From contig NZ_JAPEPW010000004.1 in NCBI RefSeq assembly GCF_026339955.1, forward strand, positions 620,001 through 684,000: a stretch of DNA of 64,000 bases, read 5' to 3'. The DNA comes from Streptomyces sp. NBC_01549 (lineage in GTDB: Bacteria > Actinomycetota > Actinomycetes > Streptomycetales > Streptomycetaceae). The notes beneath the pieces are model-generated. The model saw nothing but the letters and a program-made list of their open reading frames with translations. It was not told where the DNA came from and did not search any database. Every line of letters begins with the position of its first letter. Within the stretch, counting starts at the first letter, position 1. A program made the position numbers and the translations under genes. This document shows, in pieces, positions 51,916-61,363 of this stretch.

Positions 51916-53136
51916 TTCTCGGCCCTCCGGATCACAGATCGGACGTCGTCGAGGTGGTGGTTGAGCTGATCTCGGAGGCATCGGGGGAGCTTCGGTGTCT
52001 CCAGCAGGGTCAGCAGGCTGGTCTCCTCGCTTCGCCAGATCTTCAGGTGCTCGGGGGTGATCACGCTGTTGGGGCAGCGGCCGGGCTGGCAGCGGTCGAT
52101 CAGGGGTCCGGTGTGGCCGGGCGGGATGACGGCTTCCTCGATGCACTTCGCCTCGTCGGGCCGGTTGTGGTCGAAGGTGCAGTGGTTGAGCTTGCCGAAG
52201 CGGAGTGAGACACGGGTCTTGCGGAGGAAGTCGTATTCGGTCCGTTTGTCGCCGCTCTTCGCGGTGCGGGTCGCCTCGTCAGCCGCCTTCTTGACCGCGT
52301 CGAAGGTGTCGGCGAGTTTCTCGGCGCCTGGGCCGTAGCCGATGGTCTCGCCTGCGTGGTGCCGTTCGTAAAGTTCGTGCAGGCGGGTGAACCGGGCGTG
52401 CTCGATCGCGGAGTCCAGCCAGGCGGGCCCAACGGGTGTCGGAGGCGGCATAGCCCTGGGTGGATCGGTTGGCCAGGGCCCGGACCGCGGAGTGTTTGAG
52501 CTGGAGTCCCAGGGCGATCTCGGCGCCGGGCTCGTTGCTGACCAGCATGGACATCGTCTTGCGGAACTGGTGCGGTGCGACGTGGTCGTCCGGGATCTCC
52601 GGCAGTCCGGTGTCCTGGCGGTGTGCGTTGACGTGCCGGACGTAGTGGTCGATGAACTTCTGGCTCGCGCTGAAGCGATCGGCGGTTTCGGGCAGGCCGG
52701 GGTCGGCGAAGACGAGTTCGGGATGGAGCGCGAGTTCTTCGGCGACCACGATCGCGCGGGCGACCGGTTCCGTGATCCACCAGTGCTCCAGCGGCCTGCC
52801 GGGATCTTGCTTGCGCTTGCGGGAGACGACTGCGGGGGCGCCGAAGAACTCGTCGACCAGGCCGCCGCGGCTGATCTCCCGGATCTCGCTGTCGCGCATC
52901 ATCGACAGCGCGGCCACGAAGATGTAGCAGGCGGCCCGCAGGGCCCGGCATTCGTCCTCCAGTGTTCGGCCGTTGAGCCCGGGGTGCCAGGGTCCGGTCG
53001 TGTCGTCCGGGCGGGTCACCTGCACCGGATCGTCGATGAGGTTGAGCGCGCTCGGCTCGTCGTCGTTCACGAATGCGTCGCGGGATCGGATGATGTCGGC
53101 CGAGAAGGTGTGGATGTAGGTCCAGGCGGCTTTAGC
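51912..53136 (-). pseudogene. Tn554-type large recombinase, exon 2 (catalytic part), frameshifted
   Basis: Continuation of the 55050-56600 gene after the intron: AKAAWTYIHTFSADIIRSRD, then MRDSEIREISRGG (catalytic Arg), HQFRKTMSMLVSNEPGAEIA (His-x-x-Arg) and HSAVRALANRSTQGYA (His...Tyr). At about 52430 the frame shifts: TQGYAASDTRWA leads on in another frame as WLDSAIEHARFTRLHELYER to the end at 51912. One extra C in a CCC run explains it, so it is a pseudogene unless it is a sequencing error. The C-terminal part includes HCTFDHNRPDEAKCIEEAVI, a Cys/His-rich element. Confidence 0.75.
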
Positions 53137-53173
53137 GAGTAGCCGGGAGGGATCTCACCTCCCGGCTCTCTCA

Positions 53174-53207
53174 GAACCGTGCGTGAACCTCTCGATTCAC
53201 ACGGCTC
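53174..53207 (-). ncRNA. Group II intron domain V (copy 2)
   Basis: Identical 34-nt domain V hairpin to that at 28724-28757, on the minus strand; domain VI follows to about 53137. Confidence 0.86.
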
Positions 53208-53210
53208 CCA

Positions 53211-54467
53211 TCACCCGGTCGTTCGAGGCCGGAGGAGTTTCCAGTGGGCGAAGAGCCCCGGGTAGAGCTTGGCGGTCTTCTCCAAGCCCTGCCATGCCCG
53301 GCTCCGGCGACGCCGGAGCCGCTTGTACTTCTGCACGGCCCATCGCATCAGATACTGATCGATGCCCTTCAGGCTCGGGACCAACGCGGACGGATAGAAC
53401 CGCCCGTAGTAGCTGATCCATCCCCGCACGACGGGATTGATCTCCCGTGCAAGGTCTGCCAGGGACGACCCACTGCGCAAGTGCAGCCGCCATCGGCGGA
53501 TCTGTGCCCGGATGCGCTTGGCCGCCTCGTCGCTGATCGCCGGGTTGAAGCCGAAGAAGTAACTCCCCGTCCTCGACCGGACTTTCCGCGAGCGGAACGT
53601 GTACCCGAGGAAGGTGAACGAGACGTGCTCGTACGAACCACGCCTCTTGCCATCCTTGCAGTACACGATGCGGGTCTTGTCGGGATGCAGCCGCAAGCCC
53701 CCGCACTCGGCCAGCCGCTGGCCGATCGCCTGACGCACCTGGTGCGCCTCGGCCTCGGTGCGGCAGTGAACCACCATGTCGTCGCAGTAGCGCTCGAACC
53801 GGACACCCGGGAAGACCCGATCCATCCAGGTGTCGAACGCGTAGTGCATGAACAGGTTCGCCAACAGGGGCGAGATCGCCGAGCCCTGGGGACTCCCACG
53901 ATCCCGCGCGACCAGTTCGCCACTCTTGTGCCGCAGCGGAGCCTTCAGCCAGCGCTCCACATACAGCAGAATCCACCGCTGGTCGGTGTGGTGGGCCACC
54001 GCCTTGAGGACCAGGTCGTGGTCGAGGTTGTCGAAGAACCCCTGGATGTCGATATCGACCGTCCAGTTCGTCCTCCAGCACCGCTCCCGACAGGCCGCGA
54101 CCGCGTCCAGCGCGCTTCTGCGCGGCCGGTATCCATAAGAATCGGGGTGGAACATCGGTTCCACCTCCGGTTCCAGGACCATGGCCGCCGCAGTCTGCGC
54201 GATTCTGTCCGCGACCGTCGGCACCCCGAGAACCCTGACCTTGCCCGATCCCCCAGACTTGGGGATCTCCACCATCCGCACCGGCGGCGGGAAGTAGCTG
54301 CCCGACGACAGGCGATTCCACAGTTTGTAGAGGTTGCCCCGCAGGTCAGCCTCAAACCGCTCGATCGACTCGCCATCAACCCCGGCCGCTCCCCCGTTCG
54401 CCTTGACCCTGAGATACGCCTCCCAGACCACATGCTTCGAAATCTCGAACGACTTCAGCCCACTCAT
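53211..54467 (-). CDS. ltrA: Group II intron reverse transcriptase/maturase (copy 2)
   Basis: 418 residues, identical in protein sequence to the 27464-28720 copy, with YCDD at residues 227-230 and the maturase domain at the C-terminus. The single base difference (54171, synonymous Glu codon) shows how recent the duplication is. Confidence 0.93.
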   Translation of the reverse strand: MSGLKSFEISKHVVWEAYLRVKANGGAAGVDGESIERFEADLRGNLYKLWNRLSSGSYFPPPVRMVEIPKSGGSGKVRVLGVPTVADRIAQTAAAMVLEPEVEPMFHPDSYGYRPRRSALDAVAACRERCWRTNWTVDIDIQGFFDNLDHDLVLKAVAHHTDQRWILLYVERWLKAPLRHKSGELVARDRGSPQGSAISPLLANLFMHYAFDTWMDRVFPGVRFERYCDDMVVHCRTEAEAHQVRQAIGQRLAECGGLRLHPDKTRIVYCKDGKRRGSYEHVSFTFLGYTFRSRKVRSRTGSYFFGFNPAISDEAAKRIRAQIRRWRLHLRSGSSLADLAREINPVVRGWISYYGRFYPSALVPSLKGIDQYLMRWAVQKYKRLRRRRSRAWQGLEKTAKLYPGLFAHWKLLRPRTTG

Positions 54468-55049
54468 CCGGCTCCTCCCGGGAACTCCGGTTGACCGCCA
54501 AGCAGACCTGGATGATCCGTCCCCTTCGCTCCACCCGCATTACCGGGCTTCGTCACTACTACGAGACGGTCTGCCCCCGTGCCCCGCGTCAGTACTCCGC
54601 CCCTTGCGGTGTTGGCCGCTTGGGGATCTCCCTCTCGGCGCCGGCCCCACGGGCCGGCAGCAGTATCGGGGCGACAGGTTCTCACGTTCCATGCAAGAGC
54701 CCAGGTCAGGCTCGCGCCGCCTACATGCCGGACGCCATCCGGGCAGTCAGCAGGCTCCCCCCGGACTTGTCCCAGAGCCCTGGTCTCGCCCTGGTTTCGA
54801 CGCCACTGGAATTTGTTACGACACGTCATCAGCGGTTCGCTCCCGCTCGCCTTCCTGACCCACACCTGACGCGATCAGGTCGCGCCTTTTCCCGCAGCGC
54901 TCACCACGAACGGCACTTAACCGACGCAGCCTGCGGTGGTTTGAAGCCTCCCCCTGCAGGGCGACCCCGGAGGACCTACCTCCATCTCCTGCACAGCACC
55001 GCTTCCAGAAGCTCCTACATCGACGCCTCCTTCAGCGTTCGTGACACAC

Positions 55050-56600
55050 GACCAGCGCAAACCACGTCTCGGGCCGGATGTTGGGGGTGGTGAGTTCGCT
55101 GGTGTCGCGTGTGTCGTTGGCGATGGCCCGGATGGTGCGGCCCGGCCAGGGGTCGGCCGGCAGGCCGCCGCCCGTCAGGGCGGGCGACAGCTTATGCAGG
55201 AGCCGGACGGACTTGGCGTAGAGACGCAGGGAGGCCGGGGACCGGTCTGCGTCTTCCTTGCTGGTGAGGAAGCGGTGCATGTCGCTGGACGTCCAGGCGA
55301 GGGGATGCGGCCCCAGGCTTTCCTGGGTGGTCCATGCGATCAGAGTCCGGAAGCCGGAGAGGAACTTGGGCATGGTGCGCAGGTCCATCGGGTCGCGTCC
55401 CAGGTCGACCCCGGTGTCCAGCAGCGCGGGGTGCTGGGGGTTGAGCACCACCATCAGCAGTTCCCGGATGCGCATGTTCCACTCGCCGGGGAACAGCTTG
55501 AAGATGGCCACCCAGTGGGCCGGGGCGACGTTCGCGGGGCGACGGACGGCGTCGAAGGGCCAGCGGTCGCTGCGGCCGAAGGCGGGGACCTCGATGCCGG
55601 ACCGCAGCGGACGGCCCTGAAGCACCGGCTCGTCGGGGCGGAACAGCTTCGACTCGGGTGCGGGCGGCGCGTGGTGTACGGAGTTGTGTGCCCAGTCGGC
55701 GGTGGTCATGAGTCGAACTCCACGTGTGCGGTTCCTCAACCGGCGGATGTCCTGCTTCCCGCCGACCGTGACGCCCCGCCGCTTGAGCCAGCCGGCGAAA
55801 ACGCCGCCGATCCTGTGAGTGTCGAACGGGGCGAAGATCAGCTCACCGCCCGGATGGTCGTCCTTGGGACGGGTGAGTTCGGCGCTCGTGAACAGTTCCG
55901 GAAGCAGAACCGTGGACCACTCCCGCTTGCGCATCCCGGTCATCAGCGCCAGCTCGGCCGCCGCCCGGTTGCGGTGCGGGAACCCGCCCCGGAAGGCGGA
56001 GTCCACCTCTCCGTCCGGACGCTGTCCGCCCAGACCGACATCGCGGAAGAACAGGTACTGCTCAAGCGCCAGGTGCCGGACCTGCATCCCGTGGAACATC
56101 CCCGAGCCGTACGCCTTCGGCATCCGCAGCGGCCCATGCGTCAGGTGCCCCGCCTTACGCAGCCAGGCGAACAGCCCGTTGACCGTCGAGGACTCCCGGT
56201 CCCACGTCTCCGGGCCGATCGGGACCGCTCGCAGTTCGAGCCGCTGACGGCGATAGGCCACCAGGTCGCCCTCGGTTGCCGAGAGCAGGTCCCGCCCGCG
56301 GAAGGCGAGATAGTCGGCGAGCCTCAGCACGACGTACGCGTACGAACGCATCGTCTCCGGGTCCCGCCCCAGATAGGCCAGATGTCGAAACCACGAACAC
56401 AGCGGCTCCACCGGGTTCATGTCCGCCCCGAGCACCACCGGCATCCCGTCCGGCAGCACCCGCCGGTCCACTAGCGACACCGCCCCCGCCGACGCTTCCG
56501 GCAGTCCCTCCGCGTACCTCTCCACCAGAGGCCGCTTCACGAAGTACAGGTCCAACTTCCCTCCCTGGAACATCGCCCAGAACAGAGAAGAACAGGACAA
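55050..56600 (-). CDS. Tn554-type large recombinase (TnpB-like), exon 1
   Basis: From ATG 56600 the frame encodes about 517 residues before entering the intron (stop at 55032). Core-binding domain: DPETMRSYAYVVLRLADYLA, FRGRDLLSATEGDLVAYRRQ; further NRAAAELALMTGMRKREWST and WNMRIRELLMVVLNPQHPAL. A second helical domain follows (RFLTSKEDADRSPASLRLYA), ending ETWFALV. The catalytic residues lie beyond the intron. Size and order (large recombinase then TnpC-like gene) resemble Tn554 TnpB-TnpC. No TnpA is directly upstream; the nearest tyrosine recombinase is at 41037. Confidence 0.75.
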
Positions 56601-56854
56601 ACCGCAAATGATCTAGAGGCCGATGATCAAACCACCCTTTGCAGTCAGACACCGCAAAACCATGGAGAGATGAAACGGGAAACAGTGCCATTTGCCTTGT
56701 CCGTCCAGTCAGGGGTGCCGCACTCTTTCGTGCAGCAACCCTCATGCTCCTGGATGGACGGTCCTGGAGGTTTCCGTGCTGCAGCCGTCCACCGAGTTCT
56801 GTGCGGCGCGCGCGGGCCACGAATTGACCTGGCGATGGCTCGCTCACGTCGAGC
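56601..56854. other. Gap between recombinase and XRE regulator
   Basis: No gene or clear repeat. It presumably contains the recombinase promoter and the left end of its element. Confidence 0.4.
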
Positions 56855-57739
56855 TCAGCTTTTCCGCATGTTCCCTTCGCTCACCTGCCCGCCGGACGTG
56901 TGGGTCCAGCTGGCGAGGATGGCGAGGGCTTCTACGGAGGGTGAGGCGGGTTCGGGGGTCAGGATGGTGAGGTTCTGGTCGGGGTCGCCCTCGACGGCCA
57001 GGACGACGTAGTCGAGGGTGAGGTCGCCGACCAGCGGGTGGTGGAGGCGTTTGGTGCCGGTGGTGTGGGCGAGGACGTCATGGTGGTCGGCCCACATCCG
57101 GCGGAAGGCATCGCTCTGCACGGACAGCTCCCCTATTAGCTCGGTGAGTTGGGGATCGTCGGGATGGCGTCCGGCGTACAGGTGCAGCGTGGCGACGCAG
57201 TCTCCGGCGGCCGTGTCCCAGTAGTCGGCGTACAGGGCGTGGGCGGCTTCGTCGAGGAAGACGTAGCGGGCGAAGTTGCGCTCGCGGTGGGGCCGGGCCT
57301 GGAAGTCGGTGAAGAGGGCGTAGCCGAGCCGGTTGGCGGCCAGGACGTCCATACGTCGGCCCAGGACGATCGCGGGAGTGTCGAGTGCGTCCAGGGCCCG
57401 GTACGGGACGGGGCGCACCCGTTGCGGGCTGAGCGGTCGCCTGCGGCGGACCCGGGTCTCGGTGGGCCGGGCGAGATCGAAGAGGTGGGCGCGTTCGGTG
57501 TCGTCCAGTTGCAGGGCGCCGGCCACGGCCTCCAGTACGGCGTGGGAGACGCTCTGGGTGCGGCCGCGCTCCAGGCGGACGTAGTAGTCGACGCTGACCC
57601 CGGCGAGCTGGGCGACTTCCTCGCGCCGCAGCCCCGGGACCCGGCGGGCGCCCGGCTGCGGGGTGAGGCCGGCCTGTTCGGGGGTGACCCGGGCGCGGCG
57701 GGTGCGCAGGAACTCCCGGATCTCGGTGCTGCGGTCCAT
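56855..57739 (-). CDS. XRE-family regulator with MmyB-like ligand domain
   Basis: A 294-residue protein: HTH_31-type N-terminus (RTRRARVTPEQAGLTPQPGA, RRVPGLRREEVAQLAGVSVD, YYVRLERGRTQSVSHAVLEA) and MmyB/PAS-like domain (LDTPAIVLGRRMDVLAANRL, ARYVFLDEAAHALYADYWDT, AAGDCVATLHLYAGRHPDDP). Members sit divergently next to SDR genes and regulate them in response to fatty-acid-like ligands. Exactly this arrangement is seen with 57917. Start ATG 57739 is standard for the family. Confidence 0.92.
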   Translation of the reverse strand: MDRSTEIREFLRTRRARVTPEQAGLTPQPGARRVPGLRREEVAQLAGVSVDYYVRLERGRTQSVSHAVLEAVAGALQLDDTERAHLFDLARPTETRVRRRRPLSPQRVRPVPYRALDALDTPAIVLGRRMDVLAANRLGYALFTDFQARPHRERNFARYVFLDEAAHALYADYWDTAAGDCVATLHLYAGRHPDDPQLTELIGELSVQSDAFRRMWADHHDVLAHTTGTKRLHHPLVGDLTLDYVVLAVEGDPDQNLTILTPEPASPSVEALAILASWTHTSGGQVSEGNMRKS

Positions 57740-57916
57740 GAATCCACGGTACGGCCGCCCCGGACCGTCGGCTGCCGGGAAAGGGGTACTGCGGGACCCC
57801 CGGTGGAGGGGTGCCCTTTACGGCGTCCCGGGCGGGGTCGGCGGGTGGTTGCCTGGATTACGGGCCCACCGCACCGCACGCCCAACCCCACCTGGCTCAG
57901 AGAACAGGACACCCCC

Positions 57917-58693
57917 ATGGCTCCCGCGACCGCATCGAATCTGACCGGCACCGTCGCTCTCGTCACAGGCGCGAGCAGTGGTATCGGCGCCGCCACCGCC
58001 CGCCTACTGGCCGAGCACGGTGCCTCCGTGACGCTCGTGGCCCGCCGCAAGGACCGGCTGGACGACCTCGCCACCGAGATCGAGAAGGCGGGCGGCACGG
58101 CCCTGGTGGTGGAAGCGGACATCAGCGACCGCGCCCGGGCCGAGGCCGCCGTACAGCAGTCCGTCGAGCACTTCGGACGGCTGGACACCCTGGTCAACAA
58201 CGCCGGCCTGATGCTCCTGGGCCCGGTCGTGGGCGCGGACGCCGAAGAGTGGGAGCGGATGATCGCCGTGAACGTCCGGGGCCTCCTCCACATGACCCGC
58301 GCCGCCCTCCCACACCTGATCGAGGCCGCCGACGAGGGACCGCGCCGGGTCGCCGACATCGTCAACATCAGCTCGATCGCCGGCCGCGTGGCGTGGAACG
58401 GATACGGCGTCTACAACCTCACCAAATTCGGTGTGAACGGCTTCACCGAGTCCCTGCGCCAGGAGGTCACCCAGCGCCACGTGCGCGTCGGTGTCCTCGA
58501 ACCGGGCGGTGTGGACACCGAGTTGGGCTCGCACAACAGGCCCGAGATCCAGGGCGCGATGATCACCCCGTTCTACGAGACGACCGAGGTCCTCGCCCCG
58601 GACGACATCGCCGACGGCGTCGTCTACATGGTCACCCGCCCCCGCCACGCCTCCGTCGGCGAACTGTGGATCATGCCCACCGACCAAGCCTGA
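57917..58693 (+). CDS. SDR family oxidoreductase
   Basis: A 258-residue classical SDR: TGTVALVTGASSGIGAATAR, VARRKDRLDD (NADP-type Arg), LVNNAGLMLLGP, IVNISSIAGR with the catalytic Ser and YNLTKFGVNGFTESLRQEV (YxxxK). VLEPGGVDTELGSHNRP closes the active site. Annotated relatives are of the YdfG/serine dehydrogenase-like kind; substrate unknown. First gene after the divergent XRE regulator. Confidence 0.93.
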   Translation: MAPATASNLTGTVALVTGASSGIGAATARLLAEHGASVTLVARRKDRLDDLATEIEKAGGTALVVEADISDRARAEAAVQQSVEHFGRLDTLVNNAGLMLLGPVVGADAEEWERMIAVNVRGLLHMTRAALPHLIEAADEGPRRVADIVNISSIAGRVAWNGYGVYNLTKFGVNGFTESLRQEVTQRHVRVGVLEPGGVDTELGSHNRPEIQGAMITPFYETTEVLAPDDIADGVVYMVTRPRHASVGELWIMPTDQA

Positions 58694-58792
58694 CCTCCTC
58701 TCCTCCCATCCACTGCTCGGCCTCCGCGGGACGCCACACAACATCACCGAACAACACCGGGTGCCGGAGCACGGCACCTGAAAGGACCCCCC

Positions 58793-59638
58793 ATGAGCAA
58801 GGTCATTCTCGTCACCGGTGCCGGACGCGGCCTGGGCACGGACATCGTCCGCGAGGCCCTCGCTGCCGGCCACCAGGTCGTCGCCACCGGCCGCCGCCCC
58901 GATCAGGTCGAGAAGACCCTGGGCGGGCCGCAGGGCAATCTGCTGGTCACCAAGCTGGACGTCACCAGCCTGGAGGACGCCGAGGCCGCCGCGCAGGCCG
59001 CCGTCGACCGCTTCGGTCGCATCGACGCCCTCATCAACAACGCCGGAAACTTCTTCGCCGGCTACTTCGAGGAGATCACGCCCGCGCAGATGCGCCAGCA
59101 GATCGAGACCAACCTCTTCGGACCGATGAACGTCACCCGTGCCGTCCTGCCTGTGATGCGCAAGCAGCGCGCCGGGCACGTCGTCACCCTCTCTTCGTCC
59201 GCCGGTCTGATTGGCCAGGAGTTCTGTGTCGCGTACGCCGCCTCCAAGTTTGGCGTGGAGGGCTGGATGGAGTCGCTGCGCTACGACGTCGAGCCTTATG
59301 GCATCCACACCACGGTCGTGGAGCCCGGCTTCTTCCGCACCGAACTCCTGGTCGACGGCTCCACCACCTGGCCCGAGCCCACCATCGACGACTACACCGA
59401 ACGCACCACGGCTACCATCACGGCCTGGAAGAGCATGAACGGCCAGCAGACCGGCGACCCCGCCAAGCTCGCCCGCGCCCTGCTGACCATCGCCGACCAG
59501 GAGAAGCCGCTGCTGCGCTTCGTCGCCGGTGCCGATGCCATCGAAGGCGTCGAAGCCAAGGCCAGAGAACTTCTTGCACAGGCCCAGGCATCCCGCCAAC
59601 TGGGCGGCGACCTGGCATATGGCGACGACAACGCCTGA
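58793..59638 (+). CDS. SDR family oxidoreductase
   Basis: A 281-residue SDR starting MSKVILVTGAGRGLGTDIVR (AAGGA upstream). NNAGNFFAGYFEEIT, VTLSSSAGLIGQEFCVAYAA and SKFGVEGWMESLRYDVEPYG (YxxxK) are present, with VVEPGFFRTELLVDGST. It lies 100 bp after the first SDR gene on the same strand and ends before a strong terminator, so both are probably one transcript. Confidence 0.93.
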   Translation: MSKVILVTGAGRGLGTDIVREALAAGHQVVATGRRPDQVEKTLGGPQGNLLVTKLDVTSLEDAEAAAQAAVDRFGRIDALINNAGNFFAGYFEEITPAQMRQQIETNLFGPMNVTRAVLPVMRKQRAGHVVTLSSSAGLIGQEFCVAYAASKFGVEGWMESLRYDVEPYGIHTTVVEPGFFRTELLVDGSTTWPEPTIDDYTERTTATITAWKSMNGQQTGDPAKLARALLTIADQEKPLLRFVAGADAIEGVEAKARELLAQAQASRQLGGDLAYGDDNA

Positions 59639-59662
59639 GCACCAGCCAGTGGCAGAGTCACG

Positions 59663-59689
59663 CATCGGGCGGGCCCGGCCCGCCCGATG
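59663..59689 (+). terminator. Hairpin terminator after the SDR pair
   Basis: Perfect 12-bp stem CATCGGGCGGGC / GCCCGCCCGATG with a 3-nt loop, 25 bp after the second SDR stop. Confidence 0.85.
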
Positions 59690-59785
59690 ACTACTGAAAG
59701 CGAACGTAGCCCCCTCCCGATCCCTGAAGTGGGGCTACTCGGGATCAACGGGACCCATCGGAACCGAGCACCACGTGACCGGCAG

Positions 59786-59995
59786 CCGGGCGGCCAGGTT
59801 GTCGACCTGATGGCCGTCCTGCAGGAGAGCGTCCGCAAGGCGCAGGCTGCGCGCGGCGAGGACACGGGCGATGCCGAGGTCCACGAGATGCCGACGGCCA
59901 AGAAGAAGACGGCCGGGAAGGCGGCGCCTGCCAAGAAGACCGCGAAGAAGTCCGCGGCGGCGAAGAAGCCGGCCCGGCGGCAGCGGGGCGCCTAG
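59786..59995 (+). pseudogene. ku: Ku protein C-terminal tail
   Basis: Frame reads GGQVVDLMAVLQESVRKAQA, then a lysine/alanine-rich tail (KKKTAGKAAPAKKTAKKSAA). This is the end of bacterial Ku (VxDLMxALExSVxxAK plus a basic Lys-rich extension that binds DNA). The Ku core (about 230 residues) is missing; the frame before GGQ is foreign. A stump of a non-homologous end-joining gene. Confidence 0.7.
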
Positions 59996-60048
59996 CCCGA
60001 AGTCCCGTGCAGGTGGGGGAGTAGAGGTGCGGCGTCGGCTGTGGCGGG

Positions 60049-60345
60049 TCAGTCGAGGATGTGGAGCTGCGCGTCGGGCTTGCAGTGCGTACGGGCGCGC
60101 ACGCCGGAGGTGAGGAGTCGGCGTGCTTCGTTGCGCGGGACGGGGCGTCGTCGTTTGCCTGCGGCGTAGCAGTTGCCCACGTGCACTTCGATGGGCGGGC
60201 GTCCGTTGCCGATGCCGACTTCGACGATCCAGTCCGGCTCCTGTGGCCGGTTCTTCAGGACCCGTTCCTGTTCGGCTTCCTGCTCTTGAAGGTCGGCGAT
60301 CTTGGTGTCGATGCGCTGCAGCCACATGGCGTGCCACACCCGCAA
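60049..60345 (-). CDS. DUF6233 protein, 5'-truncated
   Basis: About 98 residues: WHAMWLQRIDTKIADLQEQE, WIVEVGIGNGRPPIEVHVGN, CYAAGKRRRPVPRNEARRLL, CKPDAQLHILD. These are signature parts of the Streptomyces DUF6233 family. The usual first dozen residues (LPPDLPRLR-like) are cut just upstream, where the IS5 fragment begins, so the present start (ATG 60345 or 60327) is probably not original. Function unknown. Confidence 0.75.
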   Translation of the reverse strand: MRVWHAMWLQRIDTKIADLQEQEAEQERVLKNRPQEPDWIVEVGIGNGRPPIEVHVGNCYAAGKRRRPVPRNEARRLLTSGVRARTHCKPDAQLHILD

Positions 60346-60399
60346 TCTGTGGAATCAGCTTTGTCAACTCTGTGGCGTATCAGCCAGATGAGGGCGGCT

Positions 60400-60640
60400 G
60401 GTCCCTGCTGCGGCGCGGATGGCTGTCCAACACTGCTTCACCACACCCGAGAGCGTGCGCCGGGTCCGGCCCCGCTTGCCCCGCACCGGCGGCAGCCCGT
60501 CGATCAGTGGCAGGAGCCGGGTGATGTCGTTGCGGTGGCCGCTGGTGAGCGACACCCGCAGCGGGGTGCCGTGCGCGTCGGTCAGCACATGATGCTTCGA
60601 GCTCGGCCGCGCACGGTCAACCGGGTTCGGACCGAACCTA
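60400..60640 (-). pseudogene. IS5-family transposase fragment
   Basis: Reads GPNPVDRARPSSKHHVLTDA, HGTPLRVSLTSGHRNDITRL and LPLIDGLPPVRGKRGRTRRT, the central part of IS5-type transposases (PxxRxxxGSKHHVxxDxxGxPL). No ends recognised. It lies between the CDGSH gene and DUF6233. Confidence 0.8.
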
Positions 60641-61363
60641 TGTGTCGGACTCGGGCGTGCCTCCCGACACGGTGTTCTCATCGCGGAACCCGATCTTGCG
60701 GTGGGTCCCGTCGCAGAGTGGCTTGTTGTCTGAGTGGCCGCAGCGGCACAGCGTCATCCTGATGCGGGTCTCCAGTGGCTGACCGTCCGCCCTGAACACA
60801 GGCACTCCGCCAGTGACCCACAACGCGCTGGCCTGACCGTTCTCCTCCTCGAGGACCGAGATCGCCTGCGGAAGGTCGGGCTCGATCGGGTTGCCGTCGC
60901 GCTGAAGGGCGTAGCTGTACGACCCGGACGGGCAGTCGCCGATCCGTCCCATGACGTTGGAACGTACGTCGCTGTCGTCGGTGTCGGCGAGCATCTCGGC
61001 GATCGGCCTGGTGCGGCCGATGCAGAAGGCGGCGTGGATGCACAGCTCGCCGACTCGCTTGGCTGAGATGCCCACTCCGTCGTGAACGTGCTGCACTTCC
61101 TCGTAGGGACGGACATCCGCCGACTCCGTGCCGTCGAAGCCGATCACGGCGTGAGTCCCGTCGCAGAACGGCTTCGAGCCCGAGCGTCCGCAGCGGCACA
61201 GCACGTAGATTTCCTCGGTCTGGAGGGTCTCACGTGTTTCCCAGCCCAGTGAATCGTCTTGCTCGGACACGATCTTGCGTTTGCGTCTCAGCGGGATCCG
61301 CCCGTAGACCACGTACGGGCCATTGTCGAGTACGACGATCCGGCGCCGCTCGTCGCCGCTCAC
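60638..61363 (-). CDS. Dual CDGSH iron-sulfur protein
   Basis: A 241-residue protein from GTG 61363, overlapping the ferritin-like gene's TGA (GTGA). Two CDGSH-type sites: C56-x-C58...C67...H71 (CRCGRSGSKPFCDGTH) and C206-x-C208...C217...H221 (CRCGHSDNKPLCDGTH), each expected to bind a [2Fe-2S] cluster. Between them is another Fe-S-like motif (GELCIHAAFCIGRTRPIAEM), as in proteins with a divergent 4Fe-4S mono-cluster domain. N-terminal RRIVVLDNGPYVVYGRIPLR is also typical. Likely an electron-transfer or redox-sensing partner of the ferritin-like protein. Confidence 0.92.
   Translation of the reverse strand: MSGDERRRIVVLDNGPYVVYGRIPLRRKRKIVSEQDDSLGWETRETLQTEEIYVLCRCGRSGSKPFCDGTHAVIGFDGTESADVRPYEEVQHVHDGVGISAKRVGELCIHAAFCIGRTRPIAEMLADTDDSDVRSNVMGRIGDCPSGSYSYALQRDGNPIEPDLPQAISVLEEENGQASALWVTGGVPVFRADGQPLETRIRMTLCRCGHSDNKPLCDGTHRKIGFRDENTVSGGTPESDT

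Larger units (their letters stand above)
53137..55049 (-). mobile_element. Group II intron, copy 2, inside the recombinase gene
   Basis: Same 1913 bp as copy 1 on the opposite strand. Removing 53137-55049 joins codons LV and AKAAW in frame, which supports the chosen ends, although the 3' end could lie 2-5 bases away. Because splicing would restore the recombinase up to the 52430 frameshift, the insertion itself need not be harmful. Confidence 0.88.

Noticed and set aside
53244..54494. 416-aa ORF opposite the reverse transcriptase (also 27437-28687)
   Set aside because: Antisense frame of the intron-encoded protein, present only because codon bias keeps it open.
41037..56600. One continuous Tn554-like transposon from the 41 kb recombinase to the 56.6 kb recombinase
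   Set aside because: Gene order and 9 kb of unrelated IS material between them do not match the contiguous tnpA-tnpB-tnpC order; linkage cannot be supported.
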